From Endothia cerciana (lineage: Eukaryota > Ascomycota > Sordariomycetes > Diaporthales > Cryphonectriaceae), in NCBI GenBank assembly GCA_026119935.1, contig JALRMH010000080.1, positions 31,711 to 95,710 of the forward strand: DNA of 64,000 bases. The letters are read 5' to 3'. Position numbers and translations under genes: made by a program. The first letter of the stretch is position 1. Each line of letters starts with the position of its first letter. The notes under the pieces were generated by a model. It searched no databases. It was not told where the DNA came from and worked only from the letters and a program-made list of their open reading frames with translations. Positions 1 to 10,710 of the stretch are shown here, in pieces.

Positions 1-1917
1 GAGGTCAACCAGTCCTGACACATCCTCAGACGGCTAGCAGCCGTATACTAACCACTACACGGTGTAGAGTAGATCATAGTCCGTGATCCCCTCTGAACTA
101 GAAAGAAAAAAAAAAACCACGACCACCACCAGAAAACCAAGTAAGCGTCACCATGTTACAATGCCCGTCTCACCACATGCTAAGAGAACTCGAATATCCC
201 CGAGTGCTTGCGCTGATTACAGATCCCGCGGCATAGAACCAGGCCCCGGCTAGAAGAAGCCTAGGCTAGCGGATCAATTATCCTTGTGGGCATGTGTCTG
301 GAGGAAGATTTGGGATCGCTGGATTGCACTCTGGGCTGGGATTGACCCTCACATGTACTGCACCTATCTACCTGCCTATGTAGGTAGAGACGTCATCTCG
401 TCACAAGGCCAACACGTGCCCACGCAACCTTAAATGTATATTTAGTGGCCGAAGCTACAGTACGGCCTTCCGGGGGGATTCTTAGCGCAGAGATAGGCCA
501 GTTACCATTGTCAGCCGTAGTGCAACCTCGTCGAAACTCTTACGAGCGCCCGGATTGAAAACGGGCCACGAAGCCCCGAGCTGATACCCTGTGTTGGGAG
601 GAGAGGGCATGCGCCAGACCTCGGCCTCACCTGGTGCACCACAGACTCATCTGCAACCTGCCTTGGTGCTTCCGATGGGTATTAGATGCGAGTTCCTTCG
701 TTACAAAGAAGACATGAGCCCTACGGCTGGCTGCCACTCCATGACGGTGCTCCGGCAAACCACCGATGTTGGCACCGCTCATCCCCTATACGAGGCAGGA
801 CCTGTCAGGTCCGACAACTGTCACCGCATCTCACGAGGTTCCTGCTACGTCAGGAAAGAAACTTTTCACGAAAGCAAGCCCGTTGGGATTCTTTCAGGCA
901 GGTCGCCCTCGGCTATTTTGTCCGCAACATGAACAGATCCACAGTGGTCATAACCTTGAGGTTATGTCTATCTTAGTTTGATCCAATCAGCTGCTGCGAA
1001 CACACTCTCTACACCCTTGGTGCATCAGGTTGATTGTACTTTTCCGTGCCTTTCAGGCCTGCATTCCTCGGATGTTGTCCGTATTCAGTAGCTGGGCTGT
1101 GATCCTCCTCAACGAGATGCAGGTGAGGTCGCACTGTCGGTGGGCATGACTACATCTGCTGAGATTGTCCTCGGCCTGTTCGAAAGGAAGTGAATGTGAC
1201 ACGAACCTCTTCGCAATCCGAGATAGGGTCCAGTGAATCACCACTCCATTTGCGGCCAAGGTTTACTTCCATGGTGTAAGCTGTCGCAGATATACCTAGG
1301 ATCTTCGACTGTCGAGGTTGTCGGATGAAGCAGACCTCAGCGTGTCAAAACGCTCAGTTCATATCGATATACCCGGAAGATGACTGCGAAGTTACCCAGT
1401 GTCTCTCCCCCTCCAGTGATCTAGAAACTCAGGCCTACAAGGCTGGGTTCTATAAAGAACGGGCAGGCTGAGAATCTACACAAGCTTGCGACCGGACCAT
1501 TTACATACGTCTATACGACAGGCTTCTCGGACACCAGGGGCCAGAGGTAGCAGCCGCGGGGACCGTCTGGACCATCTTCTCACGGCTGACACGAGATGGT
1601 CATCTACTCGCTGGGCGGCTCAAGAAGTATTGCGCGATCCCTTCTTGCAATTGTATTCCCGGGAGTGGGTTCATACAACTCGGGCAGCAAGTCTAGGTGT
1701 AGAAGATATTCACATGCTCCTACATAGTACAGGAGGCGGGGTGAGGGGACCCCTGTCAGATATTGGAACCCCACTACGATGGAGGGGGCTCCAAAAATCC
1801 TCGAGGCATGGTTCAATTCCAACCATCAACCCCGACTGACCACCTACCTGCCCCCGTCATACCATTCTCAGCCGGAGTCACTCCGCGCCCTTCTTCTGTC
1901 GTCTCGATCCTAGCAGT
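1..1917. other. Gene-free stretch upstream of KTI12
   Basis: I see no convincing gene here. The open frames are short, lack protein-like composition and do not extend through plausible splice sites. The last few hundred bases should hold the KTI12 promoter. I found no tRNA, repeat array or recognisable transposon. Confidence 0.6.
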
Positions 1918-2999
1918 ATGCCGGTCAGTACACACATCCTCCTCGTTTGGGTTAGAAAGCTCCTCGAGGCGAGAACTGATCTAGTCCTCCGCCACAGCTC
2001 ATAATCGTCACCGGGCTGCCCACCTCGGGTAAATCGACCCGCGCAAACCAGCTCCGCGCGTACCTGACCGAGAAGATCGAATCACAGCCTCAAGCCCCCA
2101 GGTACCGGCTACATCTCATCTCGGACCAGACGCAGTCCATCAGCCGCACCGTCTACGACCTCTCGCCCGAGAAGCTCCCCGCGCACACCCGCTCCGCAAA
2201 CGCCTCGGAGAAGGACGCACGTGCCGCGCTGTCGAGCGCCGTGAAGCGCGTGCTCTCCACGAGGGACATCGTGATCCTTGACGGGTCGAATTACATCAAG
2301 GGCTGGCGGTACCAGCTGTACTGCGAGGCCAAGAACCTGAGCACGCCGAACGTGCTGCTGCAGGTCGGGTGCAGCATCGACAGGGCGAGGGCTGTCAACG
2401 AGAAACGGCTAAGGCGAAGGGAGGAGAGGCGGGCGAGTGGTGAGGACGTCAGCGGTGATGACGAGGCGGCTGAGGGCGCGTACGAGCCGGGGAACTGGGA
2501 GAACCTGGTGTTCCGGTACGAGGAGCCCAACCCTATGAGCCGGTGGGACAGCCCGCTCTTCACCCTGATATGGGAGGACGACGAGGCGCCGACGCGGAAG
2601 GTCTTCGATGATATGTGGGAGGCCATTGCGGGTGAGGGAAGGAAGGCCATCAAGCCCAACCAGGCAGCGGTGCCGAGGAGCAGGGACGCAGGCGGGGACT
2701 ATCTCTATGTGCTCGACAGACAGACTCAGGACATCGTAAAGGGTATAACAGAGCAGCAGCCCGACGAGGGTGGTGGGGAGATCAAAGTATCACGGGGTGG
2801 TGAACCTGGAGGACAGCCGCTCGTTGTGGAGCTGCCAAGCAAGAAGGTTGGACTGCCGCAACTGCAGAGGTACCGGCGTGCCTTCATGAACATGAACAGA
2901 GGCGGCATCGGCCTCGAAGCAGTCGGTAATATGGCCGTCACGAGGATGAGAGAAAGCTTCGTTGGATATCTCAATGATGCTTTTGATAAAGACGAGTGA
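1918..2999 (+). CDS. KTI12: KTI12, Elongator-associated P-loop ATPase
   Basis: KTI12 binds Elongator and tRNA and is needed for wobble-uridine modification of tRNA. Two exons are inferred: 1918-1923 (only ATG CCG) and 1998-2999, joined across a 74-bp intron with donor GTCAGT and acceptor CCACAG. Splicing gives a 335-aa protein that begins MPLIIVTGLPTSGKS, the expected N terminus with its P-loop at about residues 8-15. The DGSNYIKGWRYQLYCEAK block near residues 95-112 is typical of the family, and the C-terminal half carries the conserved LPQLQRYRRAF stretch. Without the tiny first exon the P-loop has no start codon, which is why I chose this start. It converges on the SMP-like gene downstream. 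Confidence 0.9.
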
Positions 3000-3981
3000 T
3001 CTCGTGAGCAGAGGCGCTGATCCGGTGCAGATCTTTGATTCAATTATGATACCCCTTCGAGCAGTCCAAGTCAACATCCGGACGGACATGGAGAGACCTC
3101 CGAACATGGAGAAGAAGTAGGAGGAGAAGCAGAGGCATAAAAGGTGACCATTTGGATACGAATCTCGTCGAAATCCGCTTCGGACCTACCGCTCCGGATG
3201 GAAGACAAGATCTTAACGAGCAGTCCGATGCGTTTACTGTACGTGCGGTCCACGGTTGCAGCCACTTCCAACCTTGCAAGCTCTTTCCAGAGTCAGCCGC
3301 TTTCATCATTCGAGCCACGTCCTTCGACCTCGTGATGACTTCGTTCAGAATCCGCGTGGAGGGAGGGGCCGAGTGGCGGCAACGCTGGTGGTTCTGTGCC
3401 GGTGAGCTCCCGACCACATATATAGCCCAGCTCAGTTCCATCACAGTGACATGGACAACAGTTAGATAGTCTCATCAGCTCAGATAACTAGAGGGCTGCG
3501 TACGGTCGTTACCCGCGTTGAGACCCTATGCAAAAAACCGCAGAGCCAGAATCTGCATCCGGCACTGATTTCTCAAAGCCTGTTCTCTTGTTTCCCTGGG
3601 GTTGGGGTCTTTTCTTCCCTCGTCACTCTCTTTCTTTTGCTTTTCTTTACACACACACACACACACACACACCCTTTTGGCGGCGGACTGTAAATCGTTA
3701 TGCCAGGCCCCTGAGACGGTCTCCTCTGACCTGTCCACTGCGAGACGCAGACTCCACTCGGGCATGTCATCCATCCTACTCTCCCCGTCACGCACTCACT
3801 CATACCGCACTCACGGAGGGATGAAGCTCGGATTTCGAGACAAGATGTTGAATCTAGCTCTGCGAAGTGCCTATCCTACATCAAAACTTGAAGATCAAGC
3901 CAGCGTCCACCACTTCCAACCTTGGACCACCCCGAGAATTTCTTCGTTATCTTTTGACGCGGCACATCGGTCCCCCTCGGA
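3000..3981. other. Intergenic space between convergent genes
   Basis: This stretch lies between the ends of KTI12 (+) and the SMP-like gene (-). Apart from an AC microsatellite and the pyrimidine-rich tract just before it, I see only 3'-UTR-type sequence and no supported gene. Confidence 0.5.
3650..3672. repeat. (AC)n microsatellite
   Basis: An uninterrupted AC dinucleotide tract of about 23 bases follows a CT/T-rich run. Open frames across it are low-complexity artefacts. Confidence 0.95.
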
Positions 3982-4291
3982 CTACTTCTTGTCCGCGGTA
4001 CTGGAAGTTCCCTTGCTGGCCGAGGGATCAATGAGCTGCTTGGCAATCGCGTCCTGCCCAGCGCCAGCGTTAGCGTTGCGGGCAGCAGCGGCCTGGGCGC
4101 GCGCAGCGAAACCGTTGGAGCTCATGTCGCCGCCGTTCTTGGCCTGCCATCAAAGAAGCATCAGTTTACGTGACCTCGATCGCGAACAGTCAGAGGCACG
4201 GAAAGGTCCTCCACGGACTCACCTGGGTAGACTGGATGTGAGCAGCATCACCCATGGTGATACCTCCGCGGGAGTTTTGCTTCTCAGCCAT
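3982..4291 (-). CDS. Small SMP/LEA-like protein (76 aa)
   Basis: Exons 4291-4223 and 4143-3982 are joined over a 79-bp intron (4144-4222, donor GTGAGT, acceptor GGCAG), giving 76 aa. The start is the ATG beginning MAEKQNSRGG; the frame upstream of it is unlike the family. Residues ~11-45 match the fungal form of the seed-maturation-protein (SMP) domain: ITMGDAAHIQSTQ, then KNGGD, then FAARAQAAAARNAN. Family members are small, hydrophilic, Ala/Gly/Gln-rich proteins linked to desiccation or stress tolerance. The stress role is inferred from the family. The protein has no signal peptide or membrane segment. Confidence 0.75.
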
Positions 4292-6034
4292 TGTAATCGG
4301 AACAGAGTGAATGACTTTGAAGTTCTCAGAGTAGTTGAGTCGAAAGTGATCTCGCGGTCCTGTCTGATATTCGTATGGAAGATGAGAGAGATTCATTCCG
4401 TTGAGAACCGTCCATGAAATTGGCTGGCTTTTTATACCTGTGAGTGATTGCTGCAGTGGCTACCCAGGTGTTTTCCGTAAGTTTGGTCGCAAGTTTGGAC
4501 GCCCACCACAACACAAGTAAGCAAGTCCTACGATTTCCTATTACCAGAAAAATTCCTCAGATTCCCAGAAGGCAAACTAGAAGCAATCATGTTTGCCAAG
4601 CGTCAGTTTTGGTAGGAGGTGCGAGAAGACACGGAACCTACGGTCCTGGCTGTCAGCTAACTTGGTAGAGGATAGTGGGAACAAATTCTGAAGGAACTAC
4701 ATGGGTGGTAAGTATCAAATAAAGGGATAGTTGAAGTCACCTCTAATATGATGTCTGTCTCGGGTCCCTCACCAGAATAGTGTACCGGTGCTCCCAAGAG
4801 GTGGTCACCAGACGAAGACCAGCCAGTTTCAGCCCATCTAGATACGTACTGTAGGTCACGCAGCACATTCCATTGTGCCGAGTGATATCCACGGCAGGAT
4901 CCCTATCCAATTGTAGAAGTGAGATCTAAGGTGTAGATTTCGTTTCTTAAAACTAAATTGCGCCTAGTATGCTATATTCTGGTCTCAAAGATCCATCACT
5001 CCAGGCAATATTTAGACTTGAATGTCATCTGAGATCGAAGCGCTGAACCTAGCGAGAGCCTTCTAGTTACGTACAAAACCTGTTAACATATGTCAGGTCC
5101 TCTAAATTGGCCAGATGATCACACACGAGGTAAGTGAGATCAATACAGGTAATTCCTGCGCCATATTTAAAGGCTTTCGAACTATCCTTCACCAGGGACG
5201 GGAGGAAGAAACGGGCCCCTTCGTAATTGCAGGCAGTGGGAATCAAAGCTAAATAAAAAAGATTTCTTCAAACAAAAGAGACAAGTAAGACAAGGTTAAG
5301 ATCCAAGTGCGGGAATTCTGAATGGGGGAAGAAAAGACGAAACTCACTCCCCACCACAGGAAAAAGTATAGAAAGTCCTCGGTGTCTCCTCGAATGGAAC
5401 ATTACAAAGTTCCATGATCTGGCCCAGAACCGCATTTAGCCGACCTAGCATTATGTTGCGCTTACGGCCTTAAGTAATCCCATCCCTAGGAGCAACATTG
5501 CTTAGAGTGATGCCTCGTTGTCTAAGTATCTTCGGAGGTCAATTCGCCTAGTCGTGTTCGGACGTTGCTGAGATGAAACGAGAGGCCGCTGCTCACAGTA
5601 CAGAGGACGCGAACTCTATCATACATCTGCAACAACTCTATTGACTGATACTCGGCAGTGATACCTAGCCTTCATCAATGATGTCGGCACAACGCCAGGC
5701 TTTCAAGCCGAGTCGAGTATGTCATTCCCCAGAAGTAATTCAACCGCGACCTCTGGTAGAGAGGACCAGGCGCCCACCTCCTTCCACTGTCAAGCGCGTG
5801 ACCTATGACTTCCCTATGATGATTTGATCGTCCGTGGAAAGAACGAATCTATATCCATCGCTCTACGTATGTTGCCATCGGGCGGCGGGCAATACCGATT
5901 TGTTTTCTTTACTTTCCGCCATCGATCACAAACAGTCTCAATGAGCTACGGACATATCAACAGATCATTCTATACACCTGGTATACCCGTCTTCCGTAAA
6001 CGGTACTCGAATCTTGTTTACAGTCTTCACAAAC
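4292..6034. other. Gene-free stretch, 1.7 kb
   Basis: This region between two divergently transcribed genes is somewhat AT-richer than its surroundings, with short frames only. It must hold the promoters of the SMP-like gene (-) and the 549-aa protein gene (+). No repeat or RNA gene was recognised. Confidence 0.5.
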
Positions 6035-7749
6035 ATGCCGTCGACGACTGGCACTCCTGTCACGCCACCGGGCAGAGTTGGCTGTTCGACCTGCCCTAGA
6101 AGCGAAAACGTGACACTCGGATGTAGCAAGAGCATGCCAGCCTGCACCTATGGGTCCCCTAGCCGTAGCCTAGGTCGCCGCTCTCTGGATGCAGTCCGCT
6201 CTATCAGAGGATCCATCAAGGGACGCCGAGTTCTAGATACCGCCACCAACCAGAAACCAGAAGCTTCCACTATGAGCCTCAGTGCTGAGTCCAGTCCGGT
6301 CGGTCTCACCGCTAAAAAACGATGGTACAATTCCTTCCGCGGGAGGAGCTCGCAGATACCGACTCCCTCGAGCCCTAAGTCTATGCCATCCACGTTAAAG
6401 CGCTCGCGGTTCTTTAGATCCTCGCCGGTCCAGGCTCCAAGTCATGACCCGTCGATTTCCAGTGCACTACAGAGCCAGACATATCGTGTTCCTCTTCCCA
6501 GGCTTGAGCTCCCATCTTTTCAGGCGGAACTGCAGAGAACCTCCATCTTTGGAGCTGTTTCTGAAAAGCCTTGGATCGACACAGGTAGTCTTTCAAATTC
6601 AAAAATAATCTCAACTGCGGACACGCTCGCTGACTGATAAGTACTTAAGACATCCTGATGGAACGTGAAGAGACACCCTTGAAGGAAGTCTCTCCGTCCC
6701 AGTCCGAAATTTCTGGCGAAAAAAAGTCCCCACCACAGACAGCCTTTGTTCCTACCAAGCTGGAAGTCGCGAAGACTATCAACATGGATACGGAGATCAA
6801 AACATGTATTGCCCCACCCAATACTACTCCAAAGGTCAAGGCACAGGTAACATTCGCCGAGGACAACGATGCGAAGACCGAGCCACGGGTGATCAGTGCC
6901 ACCGATGAGCCCGGAAGGGACTCCGAGAACGATCTCCACACCGAATGTGCCCTCTACTACAAAGGCAGCGCGTGGCAGCCTGAGAGAAGGAGGATCTTTT
7001 CAGACGCCACGTCTGCATTGTCTCACTTCGCCGTGCGGCACATGCATAATGAGCATCATCGTTGGAGCAACGTCCTCGTCTGGACTAACGAGTTGCCTTA
7101 CACTAGGCCGCAGACGAACCAGACATTCACCGTCTACCCACATTCAGACGGACCTCGTCGCATTGAGATTGAGGAAAAATACGATTTGGAGTGGGCTTTC
7201 ATCGCCTTCACAGAAGCCTCCAAGGCGACCAAACTTCCTCCCGTGAAGAGCCAGTACTTATCGGAAGAGGACGACAGACTAATGGCTGCCGTCAAGAGCA
7301 TCATTGCAGCAGGGTACCATGTCGACGTGTGGACCTCGCGTGACAGCGAGAACTGGGACTCTGAGATTGAGTGTATTCGAGACTTTGGCATGGAGGACGG
7401 TATAATCGAGCGGCGGAATGAGCAAGAGGCCGTCGAACGTCGCGAGAGGTACGAAGCCTTCATACAACACGGAGTTGCCGGATTCTTCCAGGACGACCTC
7501 AAGGTATTGGACGACGCAATCAATCGAGCAGTATATGGCGACCAGGACTGGTATGAGAATGAAGAGGGAGATGTCTATGGTTGTGATTATGCCTACGACT
7601 ACGACTATGCCGACGACGGCTATGAGTACGGCCACGAGCCTACGCAGCAGTCTCAGGCGCAGCCTGAGCCGGAGTCGGAACTCAAGGGCTTCCTTGAGCA
7701 TCAGGAGGAGACCATCGCAGAAGGTGTGGATGAGGCCCAGGATGAGTAG
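6035..7749 (+). CDS. Unrecognised acidic protein (549 aa)
   Basis: I do not recognise this protein. Two frames fuse cleanly over a 65-bp intron (6585-6649, donor GTAGTC, branch GCTGAC, acceptor CTTAAG) to give 549 aa. The start is the first ATG (CAAACATGCC). Residues 1-180 are basic and Ser/Pro-rich, probably disordered. Residues ~275-470 look folded, with Trp-rich blocks such as SAWQPERRRIF, RWSNVLVWTNELPY and WAFIAF. A charged segment (NEQEAVERRERYEAF) follows. The C terminus is a strongly acidic Asp/Tyr/Glu tail with several DYDY-type runs. It converges on the PPR gene. The donor is weak, so two separate ORFs remain possible, though the second lacks an obvious promoter. Confidence 0.6.
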
Positions 7750-8083
7750 AGCGAGAAGCCCGAAATCAGTCTTCACTCTGAGGATCTTGACATGGCTGAC
7801 AGGCTTGGAATGACGCCTCTCAAGGATTGGCACGTACGGCTATGAAGCATATGCCAAGATGTGCCGGGCTGGTGTTTGGGAGTACCGTTGCAAGGCCTTT
7901 TTGTCACAAATTTCATTATCACTGCGAACCCGTTGCCTAAAGCTCTATACCGGAACGCGATGCTTCTTATTCGTCCTGTACTCAGATTGAAATAGCTGAC
8001 GAAAGAGGCAAGGTGGAAAGGAATTGTTCATTGTTGTTTACACATTCTCTGCTCGTTTCGCCTTCTGATACAGGCCAGAAATA
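7750..8083. other. Convergent 3' spacer
   Basis: This 334-bp spacer separates the ends of two convergent genes and holds only 3'-UTR-type sequence. Confidence 0.5.
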
Positions 8084-10219
8084 TCATCCTGCAGCTGCAA
8101 ATGCGTCTTCAATCTCTGAATGCCTCCCGCCTCGCACAGACTGCCGAATTCTCCCTCGCCCGAGCTGCTCGTTCTTCGCCATATCCCGTGATATGATTTC
8201 GTCCATGACTCTACGGCGAATGACGGCAACCTTGTGGTCCTCATCTGTCTTGGAAATGAGGCCCTGCGACAGAATCTTGTCGCTCGTGGCGACGAATCTC
8301 CTCGCCACTTCCATGACCTCCTCGCGATTAGCGTGCGAGCGCTTCCACGCCTCTTGGGGCGATGCGGATGACGTCGTCGCGTCGGAGTAGCCCAGGTCAT
8401 TTGTCGCGCGCCTCAGGGGCTCCCAGACACGATCAAGGGCCTTGAGCATCTGCTGTCCATATGCGCGGTTCCCGACCGCCTCGTTGGGATACTTCGTGGT
8501 ATCCTTGAACTGGCGGTAGCTGCTCGTCGACACCTGCAGGTACAGTTTCATACACCTCGCGTCAGGCACTCTCAGCTTCCTGATCATGGCGTCGTAGATC
8601 ATGGTCGCGTTGTCGAATGCATTCTCGTTGAATGCGTCAAAGTGGCAGAGCAACAGCCCGCGTCGATACAGATTGCCGTCGGGAATGTTGCCTGGCATGC
8701 TGACAAGTACCCGTGCGGCTTTTCCGGAGGATGCACCGGTCGACAGGCAGTCGAGGTAGTCGCGGTAGTTGCGCCGGTCCGGTACAATGCCGTACGTCAG
8801 GGTCATGAAGTCCCAGTAACGCGAGGCGAGCTTCGTGCGCTTGTCCTGTGCGAGGGCGCGCATGATGAGGGACAGGGTGTTGTTGCCTGCAATCTTGAAC
8901 ATGGCCCCGGGTGTGAGATTCTGGGGAGACTCTTGTCGCGGCTCTGACTCAGACTCTGGCGGCCTGGGCCGCTCCGAAGAGAAGTCCTCCGCCCTGTCAG
9001 GCTTTTGGGGTCCCGTTGATGCTGCAAGCTGCTCGAGGACCCCGAGCTCCTCGGACTGCCCTGAGCATTGCGTCTTCTCGGGTTGTTCTCGCTTCTTCTT
9101 CTGCCTGTCGGGGTGGACGAGCCCGGGTTGCCCATCTCGGAGCTTGGAGATACCCAGGACCTCCCCTATAGCCTCAAGAATGGAATCCGTCTCCTTAGCA
9201 CTCCCGAGGAGCAGCACTCGACCCATTGCACACATCAGCTCCTCGTCCATAATGATCTTGCCCTTCTTCCAGCGCGTGATCACCTCGTCCCATACCAACT
9301 TGGCACGGGATATCGTCGTCTCGATGCTAGCCTTAATAGCCGGCTCCTGCTCCTTGGGATCCTCGTTCGGGTTCACCTGATTCGACCGCTGGTGTCGCAA
9401 GGCATTGAGGATGATGGTGTAGGTCAGGTTGTTGGGCGCGCGGATACCGCTCGCGGAGCGCAGGGCGACGAACATGGACTCGAGGTCCTGGGCGCGGGCG
9501 CATACGTCCAGCACAGCGTTGAGGTGGATGGTGTTGGGCTTCAGCCGGCTGCTGTTCAGCATTGCATTGTAGATCTTGAGGGCCTCGCCGACGGCCAGCT
9601 TGGGGTGCTTGGACTCGGCGCAGCCTTTGAAGATGATAGTGTAGGTCTGGGCGTTGGGTAGCTGGGCTCGCTTTTTCATCTATTGTGGTGTTAGCCCTGG
9701 GAATGGTGTGGCAGGACCAGTCCTGACGAGCTGAGGAGGACTCAAGACCGGAGGGGGAGGGGGTTAAGAACCAACATCATTGAACAGCTTGATAGCAGCC
9801 TGTAACTTCTGCTCCTTGAATTGGTACGCTATCAAGTGGTTCCAGCTGACGGTGACCTGCTTGTCCTTGCTGGCTGTCTGGGTCAACAGCAGGGCCTTGT
9901 CAAAGTCCTTCTCGCCCAGCTTCTTGGCCACATTCTCGGCGATGTGATACGGATCCGTGGTGTATTGTAGTTCTTTCTGGGTAGCCCGTTTTAACCTGTC
10001 GAGATTATTCTGCTTCTTGGCCTCCTTATTCCCCTGAGATACAACGTGTTTCTCCGCGACAGCCTCAAACTCGCCCCAATCATCCTGCAGGTCTCGGTGC
10101 CGTATCGAGCTTGTCGCGACGGCCCTCGAGGGCGCAGCCAGTCGACTCTCGGCCGCAGGTAGTCGGCGCAACTGATTTGATATAGCCCTCCGTGCGCAGG
10201 CTCTGCAGACGAGCATCAT
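8084..10219 (-). CDS. Mitochondrial pentatricopeptide-repeat (PPR) protein
   Basis: Exons 10219-9776 and 9679-8084 are joined over a 96-bp intron (donor GTTGGT, branch GCTAAC, acceptor CAATAG), giving 679 aa. The N terminus is Arg/Ala-rich without acidic residues for ~40 aa, fitting a mitochondrial presequence. After the junction come PPR-like helical pairs: NAQTYTIIFKGCAE, NTIHLNAVLDVCARA, NLTYTIILNALR, and further C-terminal helices. PPR proteins bind organellar RNA and act in mitochondrial transcript stability, processing or translation; the target here cannot be told from sequence. A middle segment (~residues 320-400) is low-complexity and charged. It is divergent from POL1, with a ~490-bp shared upstream region. 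Confidence 0.75.
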
Positions 10220-10710
10220 TGATTGACTCTGTCAGTCCTTTTTGCTGCAGCAGGTGAGCTTGTTGGAGGCTGTCGCAAGCTGCGAGAGGGACGAGCAAAG
10301 GCGGGACCAAACCAAAAAAAAAAAAAAAAAAGGTTATCCCAATCGGATCCCTGCTCGATGACGGAACCCTGAACGGGTCTGCTCCGCATTACCGTCTTTA
10401 CTGCAGTAGTGATCCTTCCACCGTCTGCTTCGGGTGGTACCGCTGTGACCCGCTGGGAGACAAGGGTTCGCGTTCAGTTCACAGTGCAGTGCAGGGCGCC
10501 TCAAGCACGACGCGTTATGGCAGCACGAGGCGCGTCTTCCCCCCTGCCACTTTAAATCGGTGTCTGTTCCCACCACACTTCTTCCTTGCCAAAGAACGCA
10601 CGCACAACATTGATACTCACTTTCAAGAGGCCCCAATTCTTGACTTCCATCCAGGTCAACAGAAACCGTCGACCTCCAAAGACGCTGCGTGCGGTCAACT
10701 TCCTACCACC
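10220..10710. promoter_or_regulatory. Shared upstream region of the PPR gene and POL1
   Basis: This 491-bp spacer lies between two divergent start codons. It contains an 18-A tract (10314-10331) and should carry both promoters and 5' leaders. No specific operator is claimed. Confidence 0.5.
10314..10331. repeat. Poly(A) tract
   Basis: A run of 18 A residues lies in the PPR/POL1 divergent promoter. Poly(dA:dT) tracts of this kind commonly keep promoters nucleosome-poor. Confidence 0.9.

Noticed and set aside
1790..1840. B-box-like GGTTCAATTCC suggesting a tRNA
   Set aside because: No acceptor stem, anticodon arm or matching T stem can be formed around it.
3526..4417. Overlapping long open frames on both strands across the AC repeat
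   Set aside because: Driven by the dinucleotide tract and overlapping the real SMP-like gene. They have no protein-like composition.
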